A stretch of DNA of 64,000 nt from Citromicrobium sp. UBA3494 (GCA_002377695.1 DFQH01000008.1:154710-218709); one strand, 5' to 3'; shown: positions 1 to 8,969, counted from the first letter of the stretch. Numbers and translations are program-made. The notes: a model not told the origin generated them from the sequence alone.

Positions 1-552
1 GAACGCCTGCGCCACGTCCGGCCCACCGGTGACAACGGCCACTTCGTCTTCGGCGAAGACATCCGAAATCAGTTCGCGCATCCGCTCGCTCGTGGCAGGC
101 GTGAACTCGCTCGGCTTGATCATCGCGCGGTTGCCTGCGGCGAGCACCTGCATCAGTGGCCCGAAGCTGAGGTTTACCGGGAAATTCCACGGGCTCATGA
201 TCCCGACCACGCCCTTGGGTTCGTAGCGGACTTCCGCCTTTGCCCCCATCAGATGGAGGGGGAAGCGGACCGAACGCTTGTCGGGTGCGGCCCAGTGATC
301 GAGGTTCTTTAGGCAATATTTCCCGAAACCGATCGTGCTGACGATATCCGTCATCATCGATCCTTCGAAGCTGCGGCTGCCGAAATCGGAATTCATCGCC
401 TCGGCCAGCGATTCGCCGTGTTCGGAGAGAATCGACATGGCCCGCTTGATCCGGTCCCGACGGACCGAAAGCGCTTCGGGCCGGGCCGCGGTGAAGGCCC
501 TGCGCTGGGTTTCCAGAATACGCTCAAGGGTCTGGGGGGCGGTCTCGCTCAT
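1..552 (-). CDS. Aldehyde dehydrogenase, coniferyl-aldehyde-dehydrogenase-like, N-terminal part (cut by window edge)
   Basis: The minus-strand frame from ATG 552 runs to the window edge (184 codons, no stop) and reads MSETAPQTLERILETQRRAF at the N-terminus. It contains the aldehyde dehydrogenase superfamily segment GIMSPWNFP, then AAGNRAMIKPSEFTP, which is the NAD(P)-binding part of the fold. The catalytic cysteine and glutamate lie in the missing C-terminal part. The short N-terminus and the spacing resemble coniferyl aldehyde dehydrogenases (CalB type), NAD(P)-dependent enzymes oxidising aromatic or medium-chain aldehydes to acids. That subtype is inferred from a partial sequence. The gene is divergent from the thiolase at 648, with 95 bases between the starts that presumably hold both promoters. 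Confidence 0.85.
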   Translation of the reverse strand, partial: MSETAPQTLERILETQRRAFTAARPEALSVRRDRIKRAMSILSEHGESLAEAMNSDFGSRSFEGSMMTDIVSTIGFGKYCLKNLDHWAAPDKRSVRFPLHLMGAKAEVRYEPKGVVGIMSPWNFPVNLSFGPLMQVLAAGNRAMIKPSEFTPATSERMRELISDVFAEDEVAVVTGGPDVAQAF

Positions 553-647
553 CTCTCGGCTCTCCGATTGTGTTTCTTGGCACGGGTATTACATCGAACG
601 CGAAATCCGCCAAAGCGTTGCGACAGCAGAAAGGCACGAACGTACCA

Positions 648-1844
648 ATGCCCCAGTTTTCCGAAGCCGATCCGATCGTCATCCTCTCCTATGCCCGCAC
701 CCCGATGGGCGCGATGCAGGGGGCACTGGCAGACGCCACCGCGACGGACCTTGGCGCGACGGCGGTAAAGGCCGCTGTCGACCGCTCAGGCGTTTCGCCC
801 GAAAGCTTCGACCGCACCTACATGGGCTGCGTGCTGCCCGCCGGCCTGGGTCAGGCGCCCGCGCGTCAGGCTTCGATCAAGGCGGGTCTCCCCAAATCCG
901 TGCAGGCGACCACGGTGAACAAGGTCTGCGGCTCCGGCATGCAGACCGTCATCATGGGCTCCGAAGCGCTCGCCAGCGGCACCGTGAACTACGTGGTCGC
1001 AGGCGGCATGGAGAGCATGACCAACGCGCCCTACCTGCTCAAGAAGCACCGCTCCGGCGCGCGGCTGGGCCACGACACCGCCTATGACCACATGTTCCTC
1101 GACGGGCTGGAAGACGCCTACGAGGAAGGCCGCGCGATGGGTACCTTCGCGCAGGACACCGCCAACGAATACCAGCTGACCCGCGAGGAGATGGACGACT
1201 ATTCCATCGAATCGCTGCGCCGCGCCAATGCAGCGATCGAAAGCGGTGCGTTCGATGGCGAGGTCGTCCCCGTGACCATCGTGACCCGCAAGGGCGAAAC
1301 CACGGTCGAGCATGACGAGGCACCCGGCAAGGGCAAGCCCGACAAGATCCCGAGCCTGCGCCCCGCCTTCGCCAAGGACGGCACCATCACCGCCGCAACT
1401 TCCAGCTCGATCTCGGATGGTGCCGCCGCACTGGTCCTCAGCCGCGAGAGTGTCGCCAAGGAAAACGGCCAGACGCCGGTGGCAAAAATCGTCGCCCTCG
1501 CCGCTCACGCGCAGGAGCCGAGCAAGTTCACCGTCGCCCCCATCGGCGCGATCGAGAAGGTGCTCCAAAACGCAGGCTGGAGCGCGGAAGACGTCGACCT
1601 GTGGGAAGTGAACGAGGCGTTCGCCTGCGTCGCCATGTTTGCGATGCGCGACATCGGCATTCCGCACGACAAGATCAACGTGAATGGCGGCGGCACCGCG
1701 CTGGGTCACCCCATCGGCGCAAGCGGCGCGCGGATCATCGTGACGCTGCTCAATGCGCTGAAGCAGCAGGGCAAGAAAAAGGGCATCGCCTCCCTGTGCA
1801 TCGGCGGCGGCGAAGCCACCGCCGTTGCGGTCGAGATGATGTGA
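648..1844 (+). CDS. Acetyl-CoA C-acetyltransferase / 3-ketoacyl-CoA thiolase
   Basis: Thiolase of 398 residues, the usual length. It catalyses CoA-dependent condensation or cleavage of acyl-CoA in fatty acid or polyhydroxybutyrate metabolism. The nucleophilic Cys94 sits in NKVCGSGMQ, the NEAFA motif follows in the C-terminal half, His354 is in GTALGHPIGASG and Cys384 in CIGGGEA, which completes the catalytic set. The reading frame stays open upstream to an ATG at 570. I chose ATG 648 because the homologous part begins immediately after it (DPIVILSYARTPMG) and the upstream 26 residues look like untranslated sequence. A biosynthetic or degradative role cannot be settled from sequence. The convergent neighbour is the SH3-domain protein, with a small GC hairpin between them. 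Confidence 0.93.
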   Translation: MPQFSEADPIVILSYARTPMGAMQGALADATATDLGATAVKAAVDRSGVSPESFDRTYMGCVLPAGLGQAPARQASIKAGLPKSVQATTVNKVCGSGMQTVIMGSEALASGTVNYVVAGGMESMTNAPYLLKKHRSGARLGHDTAYDHMFLDGLEDAYEEGRAMGTFAQDTANEYQLTREEMDDYSIESLRRANAAIESGAFDGEVVPVTIVTRKGETTVEHDEAPGKGKPDKIPSLRPAFAKDGTITAATSSSISDGAAALVLSRESVAKENGQTPVAKIVALAAHAQEPSKFTVAPIGAIEKVLQNAGWSAEDVDLWEVNEAFACVAMFAMRDIGIPHDKINVNGGGTALGHPIGASGARIIVTLLNALKQQGKKKGIASLCIGGGEATAVAVEMM

Positions 1845-1852
1845 TTTGGCGC

Positions 1853-1880
1853 CGCGGGCGGGCCTCAGGGCTCGCCCGCG
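1853..1880. terminator. GC-rich inverted repeat between convergent genes, possible bidirectional terminator
   Basis: CGCGGGCG at 1853-1860 pairs with CGCCCGCG at 1873-1880 (8-base stem, 12-base loop), lying just after the thiolase stop and over the stop of the convergent SH3-domain gene. There is no U-tract on either side, so intrinsic termination is only a suggestion. Confidence 0.3.
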
Positions 1881-2335
1881 CCCCACAGGCGGTTGGCCTC
1901 GACAAAGCCGCTGCGCTTGCCGACCGAGAATTCGCACCAGTTCGCTTCGCAGTCGCCCAGCTTGCCGACCACGCCCGGTTCCAGCTTCCATTTGAGCGCT
2001 GAGCCCACCTTTGCGGCATCGCGCATCTCTGCCAGCCCTTCGCCGGTGACGATGGCCCCACGCGTGCGACTGAGCAGGCGGGCCGCGATCCAGCCCTTGT
2101 CGCCTGCCGGGTCTTCAACCAGGCGCCAGCCCTCGCGCACGCGCAGCACCTTCACCGGCAGGCCCTTGCGCTTGTACACCCAGTCGATCCGGTATTCCTG
2201 ACTGGGGCCGACGCGCATGTTCGCCTCCGTCACGTCGACCGTGGCCCAGTAGGGCAGATCGCTGTTCTGCCCCCCGGCGGGTGTGGCACCGAGCAGGGCA
2301 ACCCCTGCGGCGAGCATGGCGGCGCGTTTCAGCAT
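1865..2335 (-). CDS. Secreted protein with two bacterial SH3-like domains
   Basis: A protein of 156 residues from ATG 2335. The first 22 or so residues form a signal peptide (LKRAAMLAAGVALLGATPAGG). Two SH3-like segments follow: residues about 33-90 with the typical NMRVGPSQEYRIDWVYKRKG and GDKGWI signature, and residues about 95-150 with EMRDAAKVGSAL and KRSGFVEANRLWG. This pattern matches the SH3_4 family of periplasmic proteins found widely in Alphaproteobacteria, thought to bind cell wall or protein ligands. No catalytic domain is present. A longer frame begins at 2416, but it would bury the signal peptide. It is divergent from the dehydrogenase at 2415. Confidence 0.75.
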   Translation of the reverse strand: MLKRAAMLAAGVALLGATPAGGQNSDLPYWATVDVTEANMRVGPSQEYRIDWVYKRKGLPVKVLRVREGWRLVEDPAGDKGWIAARLLSRTRGAIVTGEGLAEMRDAAKVGSALKWKLEPGVVGKLGDCEANWCEFSVGKRSGFVEANRLWGAGEP

Positions 2336-2414
2336 CGCCGGGCAGAATACTGCACGCCCTGCCCCACTGGCAAGAAGCACGGTCGCTTGACCGCATTTCC
2401 CGCAGGCGCCAAGC

Positions 2415-3440
2415 ATGGCGGCGATGTCCAGCCAGTCCGATCAATCCACCCGCCGCGTAGAGGGCAAGCCCCGCGTAATCGTCACCCGCGCACTTACTCC
2501 TGTCGTGGAGGAGCGCATGGGCGAGCTGTTCGATTGTCGCTTCAACGAAAGCGACGAGCCGATGGACCGCGACGCCCTGATCGCCGCAATGCGCGAATGC
2601 GACGTGCTGGTGCCCACCGTCACCGACCGGATCGATGCAGCAATGCTCGACGCAGCAGGCGATCGCATGCGGCTGATCGCCAGCTTCGGCGCAGGCACCG
2701 ACCATATCGATCTGGCAGCCGCGGCCGCGCGCAAGATCACCGTCACCAACACGCCCAGCGTGTTTACAGAGGATACCGCAGACCTCGCCATGGCGCTGAT
2801 CATCGGCGTGCCGCGCCGGATGCGCGAAGGCGTGTCGCTGGTCCGCAGCGGCGAATGGAGCGGCTGGGCGCCCACCGCGATGCTGGGCCGCAAGCTGGCC
2901 GGAAAGACGCTGGGCATCGTGGGCATGGGCCGGATCGGGCAGGCGGTGGCGCACCGCGCCAAGGCCTTCGGCCTCGATCTGGTCTATCACAACCGCAAGC
3001 GGCTACCCGAAGCGGTGGAGCGGATGTTCGGCGCCACCTATGTCGAAAGCCTCGACGATCTGCTGGCGCAGACGGACATCCTGACCCTGCACTGCCCCTC
3101 CAACCCCGAAAGCCATCACATGCTCGACGCGCAGGCGATCGCGCGGATGAAGCCGGATGCATGCCTCATCAACACCGCCCGCGGCGATCTGGTGGACCAG
3201 GACGCGCTGGTCGAGGCGCTGGAAAGCGGGCATCTCGCGGGCGCGGGGCTGGACGTCTATCCGGAAGAGCCCAGGGTCGATCCACGCCTGCTGGCCCATC
3301 CCAACGTGATGACCCTGCCCCATATCGGCAGCGCCACGGCGGAAGGGCGCGCAGCTTCGGGCGAGAAGGTAATCGCCAACATCCACTTCTGGGCCGATGG
3401 CCACCGCCCGCCCGATCAGGTCCTCGACGCGCTGATCTGA
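2415..3440 (+). CDS. D-isomer-specific 2-hydroxyacid dehydrogenase
   Basis: NAD(P)-dependent oxidoreductase of 341 residues that interconverts 2-oxo acids and D-2-hydroxy acids. The Rossmann fold is marked by TLGIVGMGRIGQAVA. The substrate- and catalysis-linked segments are FGAGTDHIDL, NTARGDLVDQDAL (catalytic Arg region), DVYPEEP (Glu) and LPHIGSAT (catalytic His). The overall pattern is closest to glyoxylate/hydroxypyruvate-reductase-like members, but the substrate cannot be read from sequence. The start may be ATG 2415 or ATG 2424, since both fall in an unconserved N-terminal tail. It stands alone in orientation between the SH3 gene and amt. Confidence 0.9.
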   Translation: MAAMSSQSDQSTRRVEGKPRVIVTRALTPVVEERMGELFDCRFNESDEPMDRDALIAAMRECDVLVPTVTDRIDAAMLDAAGDRMRLIASFGAGTDHIDLAAAAARKITVTNTPSVFTEDTADLAMALIIGVPRRMREGVSLVRSGEWSGWAPTAMLGRKLAGKTLGIVGMGRIGQAVAHRAKAFGLDLVYHNRKRLPEAVERMFGATYVESLDDLLAQTDILTLHCPSNPESHHMLDAQAIARMKPDACLINTARGDLVDQDALVEALESGHLAGAGLDVYPEEPRVDPRLLAHPNVMTLPHIGSATAEGRAASGEKVIANIHFWADGHRPPDQVLDALI

Positions 3441-3548
3441 TCGTGCACCCGATTTACGTCTTGTAGGGATAGTCCGGCTAAGGGGCTTGTCCGGCGCGCG
3501 CGGATACTCTCATTCTCGCGCGACCGATTCCCGGAGGACCTTCGCGCG

Positions 3549-4847
3549 ATGACCAGATTCGTTTCGGCACTCCTGCTCGCGGCTCTTCTCGCCGCACCCG
3601 CCTCCGCGCAGGATCTGGGCGAGATCGTGGCGAACGATACCGGTGATACGGCCTGGATACTCACCGCCAGCGCGCTGGTCCTGCTGATGACCCTGCCCGG
3701 CCTCGCGCTGTTCTACGGCGGGCTCGTGCGGTCCAAGAACTTCCTCTCGGTCGCCCTGCAGACCGGCGCGGTGGCCAGCATCGTCTCGGTGCTGTGGATC
3801 GTGGTCGGCTATACATTCGCGTTCGGGGACGTCTCCAACGGCTGGGTCGGCAACGGGCGCGCGTGGATGCTGATAGAGCTGACCAACGTGCGGCTGGGCA
3901 CGACCATCCCGGAAAGCACCTTCGTGCTGTTCCAGATGACCTTCGCCATCATCGCCCCCGCGCTGATGATCGGCGCATGGGTGGATCGCGCCCGGTTTTC
4001 CTGGGTGGTCGTCTTCTGCGCCTTGTGGAGCCTGGTGGTCTACGCGCCCGTCGCGCACTGGATCTGGGGCGGCGGCTGGCTGGCGAGCTCCGGCACGCTC
4101 GATTTCGCGGGAGGTCTGGTCGTCCATACTACCGCCGGGGTTTCGGCACTGGTGGTCGCGGTGATGATGGGGGCGCGGCGCGGCTTTCCCGACAAGCCGA
4201 TGCTGCCGCATGCGCCGGGCCTTACCATGGTTGGCGCCGCTCTGCTGTGGGTCGGCTGGTTCGGCTTCAACGGCGGGTCGGCCCTCGCCGCGACCGACGA
4301 TGCCTCCGCGGCGATCATCAACACCCACGTCGCGGCGAGCACGGCTGCGCTGGTGTGGCTGCTGATAGAGCGAATCGGCTTAGGCAAGACGACCATGGTC
4401 GGCTGGGCCACGGGCGCCATCGCCGGCCTCGCCACGATTACACCGGCCGCCGCCTTCATCTCGCCCGGAGCCGCAATCCTGTTCGGCGCGCTGGCTACCG
4501 TGGTCTGCTACTTCGCGGTTCTCCAGATCAGGAAATGGGGCATCGACGATTCGCTCGACGTGTTCGCGGTCCACGGCGTGGGCGGCATTCTGGGCTCGCT
4601 TCTGCTCGGCCTGTTCGTATCCTCTGCGCTGGGCGGGGTCGGGTACGCTCAGGGCATGACGCCGGGCGCGCAGCTGGGCGCACAGGCGCTGGGCGTGGGC
4701 GTGGTCGCGTTGTGGAGCGCGGTGATGACCGCGATTCTGGCGCTGGGAATCGGGATCATCGCACCCATGCGGGTGCGCAAGAAGGACGAGATCGAGGGGC
4801 TCGACATCACCAGCCATGGTGAGCGCGCCTGGCATCTGGGCGACTAG
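3549..4847 (+). CDS. amt: Ammonium transporter, Amt/Mep/Rh family
   Basis: Inner-membrane ammonium channel of 432 residues. Residues 1-20 form a signal peptide ending ASA before QDLG, as in many Amt proteins with a processed N-terminus, and about eleven hydrophobic segments follow. The paired pore histidines are His193 (VVHTTAGVSAL) and His342 (FAVHGVGGILG), and the region WIWGGGWL carries the conserved acidic or aromatic vestibule features. A clear ribosome binding site, GGAGG, precedes the ATG. No glnK/PII gene is next to it, unlike many proteobacterial amt loci, so the regulator would have to be elsewhere. Its stop overlaps that of the convergent hydrolase in the four bases CTAG at 4844-4847. 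Confidence 0.95.
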   Translation: MTRFVSALLLAALLAAPASAQDLGEIVANDTGDTAWILTASALVLLMTLPGLALFYGGLVRSKNFLSVALQTGAVASIVSVLWIVVGYTFAFGDVSNGWVGNGRAWMLIELTNVRLGTTIPESTFVLFQMTFAIIAPALMIGAWVDRARFSWVVVFCALWSLVVYAPVAHWIWGGGWLASSGTLDFAGGLVVHTTAGVSALVVAVMMGARRGFPDKPMLPHAPGLTMVGAALLWVGWFGFNGGSALAATDDASAAIINTHVAASTAALVWLLIERIGLGKTTMVGWATGAIAGLATITPAAAFISPGAAILFGALATVVCYFAVLQIRKWGIDDSLDVFAVHGVGGILGSLLLGLFVSSALGGVGYAQGMTPGAQLGAQALGVGVVALWSAVMTAILALGIGIIAPMRVRKKDEIEGLDITSHGERAWHLGD

Positions 4848-5575
4848 CCGATTTCGCGCATTTCCTCGTTCAGAATCGTGAGGACGCGCTGGATCGAGGC
4901 GCGGCTGGCGGAAAATTCGAAGTGCTTCTCCGGCACTTCGATCGCGCGGTCGCATTCGCCTTCCTCGCCCCGCGAACACGCAGGCGCGATGACGCCGTCA
5001 TGCGGAGACCAGATCGCAATCGTGCGCACCGGCGGCTTCTGCCGCGGATCGTCCGCCAGTGGCGGGTTATCCACCTTGTGGTCGTTGATCGCCTCGTACA
5101 GCCGCCACGCATTGTTTGCCCGCCTGTCGCCCGAGAACGGCGTGCCGAGCGTCATCACCAGCGCCACCTTTTCCGGATGGCGCTGGGCGAGCACGCGGGC
5201 GTAGAGCCCGCCAAGGCTGATTCCGATCAGGACGACTTTCTGCCCGGTCTGCGCATATACCTCGTCCTGGCGCGCTTCGGCCCGGTCGAAGAAGGCCTGC
5301 GTTATCCCCGTGACCATCATGCCGAGCCGGGCGGGAAAAGCGTCATAGCCCGCCGCGTTCAGCGTGCGGCGCATCAGCGAGGTTGCGCCATCGTTCGACA
5401 TGATGCCCGGCAGGACAAGGACCGGCGCCCGGTCCTTGTCCGGCAAGACCTCGCCCGCATCGGCAGGCAGTCGCACACGCCGGATCGGGCTGGACCAGAT
5501 CTTCGGCAGGTTGGGAAGCTCGCGCAGCCAGGTGCCGAAAGACGGTGCCAGATGATCGTCTCTCGGTTCGGGCAT
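4844..5575 (-). CDS. Alpha/beta hydrolase, lipase-like
   Basis: A 243-residue alpha/beta-hydrolase-fold protein. VLVLPGIMSNDGATS is the oxyanion-hole strand region. The nucleophile elbow is IGISLGG with Ser120. The likely acid is in WSPHDGV, and a His near KHFEF may complete the triad. No signal peptide is visible, so it is predicted to be cytoplasmic. Similar proteins are annotated as triacylglycerol lipase or alpha/beta hydrolase, and the substrate is unknown. It lies 12 bases downstream of the nitronate-monooxygenase-like gene on the same strand and may be cotranscribed with it. Confidence 0.75.
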   Translation of the reverse strand: MPEPRDDHLAPSFGTWLRELPNLPKIWSSPIRRVRLPADAGEVLPDKDRAPVLVLPGIMSNDGATSLMRRTLNAAGYDAFPARLGMMVTGITQAFFDRAEARQDEVYAQTGQKVVLIGISLGGLYARVLAQRHPEKVALVMTLGTPFSGDRRANNAWRLYEAINDHKVDNPPLADDPRQKPPVRTIAIWSPHDGVIAPACSRGEEGECDRAIEVPEKHFEFSASRASIQRVLTILNEEMREIG

Positions 5576-5587
5576 CGCGCCTGGCTC

Positions 5588-6994
5588 CTAGTCTCCGGTC
5601 AGAATCCGGTCCACCAGCTGCTTCACCGAAGGGGTGAAGTTGTTCGAATAGAACGGATCGTTCTTGAACCTATAGGCCGCGTGGCCTGCGAACATCAGGT
5701 TTTCGTCCACCGGCCCACCATGGGCGATGTCCTGCAGGGTCTTCTGGATGCAGAAGCTGCGCGGATCGGCCAGGCGCCCGGTCGTGTAGTCGTCGTGATC
5801 CTTCCAGCTGGAAAACTGGCAATGGCTCAGGCAGCCCATGCAATCCTGCTGGTCCTTGCGGATGATGTCGCGGCTTTCGGGCGTCACGAACACCGCGGTG
5901 CCGTCCGGCGTCTTGAGCGCTTCGGTAAAGCCCTGCGCCATCCATTCGCGCGCCTTGGGCCTGTCTTCCGGCTTTACCCAGAAATTGCGCGCCTTGCCCT
6001 CGTCAGCAAGCGGCTCGGTCCCTTCCATCTCGCCCTTCTTGAAGATCGGGATCTGCCGTTCGGAGCGGTGCATCAGATCGTAGAGGAAATCATTCTTGAC
6101 CGCGCTGGAATAGAAGCCCGTGGGGGAGAACTTGTGCAGCAGCACATCGCCTTCCTCGATATTGCGCAGCGCATCCTTCCATTCCTGCGGGATCGGGCTT
6201 TCCTCGGTCAGCAGCGGGCGCGTGCCGAACTGGAAGGCGATCAGGCCGAGTTCCTCGTTGTCGATCCAGTTTTCCCACTCGCGCAGGTACCACACGCCGC
6301 CCGCCATCACGATCGGCACGTCTTCCGATACGCCTTCCTTGCGCATCGTCGCGCGCAGATCCTTGACGCGCGGGTACGGGTCCTGCGGCTCGCGCGGGTC
6401 TTCCGCGTTGGAAAGGCCGTTATGGCCGCCTGCGAGCCACGGGTCTTCGTAGACCACCGCCGCCATCAGTTCGGGCACCTTGGAATAGCTGCGCTTCCAC
6501 AGCGCGCGGAACGCGCGGGCGGAGCTGATGATGGGCAGGTAGCTGACGTTATAATGCGCCGCGATCTCCGCCAGCTTGTAGGGCATGCCCGCCCCGCAGG
6601 TGACGCCGGTGACGAGGCCGCGGGTCTTCTCCAGCACGCCTTCGAGCACCGCCTGCGCGCCGCCCATTTCCCACAAGACGTTGATGTTGATGGCGCCGTT
6701 GCCGTTCGCAATCTCGTGCGCACGCTGGACCTGCGCCACCGCACCGTCGATCGCGTACTGGATCAACTGCTCGTGCCGTTCCTTGCGGGTCAGCGCATCG
6801 TACACCTGGGGTACGATCTTGCCTTCGGCGTCGTAGCTGTCCGCGTTGACCGCGCTGACCGTGCCGATGCCGCCCGCAGCCGCCCACGCGCCGGAACTGG
6901 CGTGGTTGGTTGCCGAAACGCCCTTACCGCCCTCGATCAGCGGCCATACTTCACGTCCGCCATAATTAATCGGCCGCAGCCCTTTGAATGCCAT
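5588..6994 (-). CDS. Nitronate monooxygenase-family flavoprotein with cysteine-rich C-terminal tail
   Basis: A 468-residue protein of the 2-nitropropane dioxygenase/nitronate monooxygenase TIM-barrel family, which uses FMN. Residues about 10-290 hold the barrel, with GGIGTVSA, TGVTCGAGMP, PIISSARA and PIVMAGGVWY resembling FMN-phosphate-binding strands. It is longer than simple members of about 320-380 residues. The extra tail carries Cys385-x2-Cys388-x3-Cys392 (DCMGCLSHC) and Cys415, which could bind metal or an iron-sulfur cluster. Nitronate as the real substrate is not established, and enoyl reductase or another flavin-dependent activity is possible. It is the likely first gene of a two-gene unit with the hydrolase. 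Confidence 0.75.
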   Translation of the reverse strand: MAFKGLRPINYGGREVWPLIEGGKGVSATNHASSGAWAAAGGIGTVSAVNADSYDAEGKIVPQVYDALTRKERHEQLIQYAIDGAVAQVQRAHEIANGNGAININVLWEMGGAQAVLEGVLEKTRGLVTGVTCGAGMPYKLAEIAAHYNVSYLPIISSARAFRALWKRSYSKVPELMAAVVYEDPWLAGGHNGLSNAEDPREPQDPYPRVKDLRATMRKEGVSEDVPIVMAGGVWYLREWENWIDNEELGLIAFQFGTRPLLTEESPIPQEWKDALRNIEEGDVLLHKFSPTGFYSSAVKNDFLYDLMHRSERQIPIFKKGEMEGTEPLADEGKARNFWVKPEDRPKAREWMAQGFTEALKTPDGTAVFVTPESRDIIRKDQQDCMGCLSHCQFSSWKDHDDYTTGRLADPRSFCIQKTLQDIAHGGPVDENLMFAGHAAYRFKNDPFYSNNFTPSVKQLVDRILTGD

Positions 6995-7024
6995 GAATTT
7001 CCCAATTTGTTCAGCTGGAAGCGC

Positions 7025-7786
7025 CTAGCCCTGCGGTGATGCCCCTTCGGCGTTAGCGGCGCTGTCGTCCCCCGTACAAGGGACAATATCTTCCGGGTCC
7101 GGCCTTGTAGCGCCGCGACTGAATTGTGCAAAGTATCCTGCCAGCTCGGGCGCATGCTCGATCCGGTCGAGCCGGTATCCGACCCGTTCGAACTCGCAGG
7201 CGAGCAGCGCCGGCGGGATGCCGTGGCGATCGGTCGGCCGGTCGATGTCTACCACGATCACCTTGCCCCCTTTCCTCAGCGACGGCCACAGCCGCCACAG
7301 GAACGGATAAGGCTCGGCCACCTCGTGGTACATGTGGACCAGGAATACGCGGTCGAAACTGTCTTCGGGCAGGCGCGGATCGTCTTCCGCCCCGAACTTG
7401 ATCGACACGTTGTCGAGCCGTTCGCGCTCCACCCGGCGGCCGAGGCGCTCCAGCGCGCCGCGATCGATATCCTGCGCCAGCACCCGGCCGTCCTCGCCCA
7501 CGCGTTCGGCCAGGCGGACCGTGTAATAGCCTTCGCCCGCGCCGATATCGGCTACCGTCATGCCCGGCGCGATGGACGCCATGTCCATCACCTTGCGCGC
7601 CTCGCCCTGGCTGTCGCGCTTGTCTTCGGTGCTGAACTGGTTGGCGCCCAGATCGGACACGGGCCGGTCGGGCTGCGGAAAGGCGCGCGCACTTTCGGGG
7701 CGGTCGCCCGCGTCCTCGGCCTCGCCACAGGCGGCAAGCGCGAGGGCCGTCCCCAGAACCGACAATAGTCCAAGCCGCACGATCAT
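7025..7786 (-). CDS. Class I SAM-dependent methyltransferase with lipoprotein signal
   Basis: A 253-residue protein whose N-terminus is a lipoprotein signal: positive MIVR, a hydrophobic stretch, and lipobox LAAC with Cys20, followed by an acidic and charged tether. A Rossmann methyltransferase domain follows from about residue 60: motif I is VADIGAGEGYY (Asp80), motif II ILAQDID-like, and a later GGKVIVVDID strand. The target is unknown. I start at ATG 7786 because the upstream alternative at 7831 would put 15 residues ahead of the signal. An exported enzyme that needs cytoplasmic SAM is odd. Either the lipobox is not used, or the protein has another role. It is the last gene of the amidase-PBP1A-prfB strand run. 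Confidence 0.75.
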   Translation of the reverse strand: MIVRLGLLSVLGTALALAACGEAEDAGDRPESARAFPQPDRPVSDLGANQFSTEDKRDSQGEARKVMDMASIAPGMTVADIGAGEGYYTVRLAERVGEDGRVLAQDIDRGALERLGRRVERERLDNVSIKFGAEDDPRLPEDSFDRVFLVHMYHEVAEPYPFLWRLWPSLRKGGKVIVVDIDRPTDRHGIPPALLACEFERVGYRLDRIEHAPELAGYFAQFSRGATRPDPEDIVPCTGDDSAANAEGASPQG

Positions 7787-7841
7787 ATCCGAGGCCCTTA
7801 GCCGCGCGAGGCCCGCTTGGCCAAGCGCCAATCGCGCGGCG

Positions 7842-8969
7842 TTACTCCACGTCCTCCACCTCGACCGCTTCGCCCGTCACCCGCTGGGCGAGCGCGGCGG
7901 AAATGAAGGGGTCGATCGCACCGTCGAGCACTTCGCCCGGGGCCGTGGAGGTTTCGCCGGTGCGCAGGTCCTTCACCAGCTGATAGGGCTGGAGGACGTA
8001 ACTGCGAATCTGATGGCCCCAGCCGATCTCGGTCTTCTCGGCATACTCGCCCGAAGCCGCTGCCTCGCGCTCCGCCATCTCGCGTTCGAAAAGGCGCGCC
8101 TTCAGCATGCTCATCGCCGTCGCGCGGTTCTTGTGCTGGCTGCGGTCGTTCTGGCTGGCCACCACGATTCCCGTGGGCTGGTGGGTAATGCGGACCGCGG
8201 AGTCGGTCGTGTTGACGTGCTGTCCGCCCGCCCCGCTCGCGCGGTAGGTGTCGATCTTGAGGTCGCTCTCGTTGATCTCGATCTCGATATCGTCGTCGAT
8301 GACCGGATAGACCCACACGCTGGAGAACGAGGTGTGCCGCCGCGCACTGCTGTCATAGGGGCTGATGCGCACCAGGCGATGCACGCCGCTCTCGGTCTTG
8401 GCGTAGCCATAGGCGTTCTCGCCCTTGATGAGCAGCGTGACCGACTTGATCCCCGCCTGCTCGCCCGCCTGATACTCGACCGTTTCGACCTTGAAACCGC
8501 GCTTTTCCGCCCAGCGCACATACATGCGCATCAGCATCTCGGCCCAGTCCTGGCTTTCGGTGCCGCCGGCACCCGCATGCACTTCCAGATAGGCGTCGTT
8601 CGCGTCCGCCTCGCCCGAAAGAAGCGCCTGCACCTTGTCCGCATCGGCGCGCACGGCCAGCTTTTCGAGGCTGGCGAGCCCTTCGTTCACGGTGTCGTCG
8701 TCACCCTCGGCCTCGCCCAGTTCGATGAACTCGATGGCATCGGCCATTTCGGACGATATCGTGTTGACCGTGCCGATCGCGCTTTCGAGACGCTTCTGTT
8801 CGCGCATGATCGATTGCGCCTGCTTGGGATCGTCCCACAGGGTCGGGTCTTCGACGCGCGCATTCAGCTCGTCGAGTTCGCGCAGCGCGCGCTCCCAGTC
8901 GAGCGACTGGCGCACCAGCGCCAGCGCGGCTTCGATACGGTCTATATGGGCCTGCCCTTCGGCACGCAT
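7842..8969 (-). CDS. prfB: Peptide chain release factor 2
   Basis: Class I release factor of 375 residues that reads UGA and UAA stop codons and triggers peptidyl-tRNA hydrolysis. The GGQ loop is [19 protein letters not shown]. The codon-recognition region reads [17 protein letters not shown], with SPY in place of the SPF tripeptide of E. coli RF2; I recall that as usual in Alphaproteobacteria. The frame is continuous from the ATG, with no in-frame UGA or shift signal near codon 26, so the programmed +1 frameshift autoregulation of E. coli prfB is absent. It lies about 90 bases after the PBP1A gene on the same strand. Confidence 0.97.
   Translation of the reverse strand: MRAEGQAHIDRIEAALALVRQSLDWERALRELDELNARVEDPTLWDDPKQAQSIMREQKRLESAIGTVNTISSEMADAIEFIELGEAEGDDDTVNEGLASLEKLAVRADADKVQALLSGEADANDAYLEVHAGAGGTESQDWAEMLMRMYVRWAEKRGFKVETVEYQAGEQAGIKSVTLLIKGENAYGYAKTESGVHRLVRISPYDSSARRHTSFSSVWVYPVIDDDIEIEINESDLKIDTYRASGAGGQHVNTTDSAVRITHQPTGIVVASQNDRSQHKNRATAMSMLKARLFEREMAEREAAASGEYAEKTEIGWGHQIRSYVLQPYQLVKDLRTGETSTAPGEVLDGAIDPFISAALAQRVTGEAVEVEDVE

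Noticed and set aside
4922..7039. A 705-codon plus-strand frame opposite the hydrolase and nitronate-monooxygenase-like genes
   Set aside because: It is antisense to two genes with clear family motifs; its product shows no domain, and such frames are common artefacts of high GC codon bias.
7842..8969. Programmed frameshift in prfB
   Set aside because: The frame is continuous from the ATG and has no UGA near codon 26.
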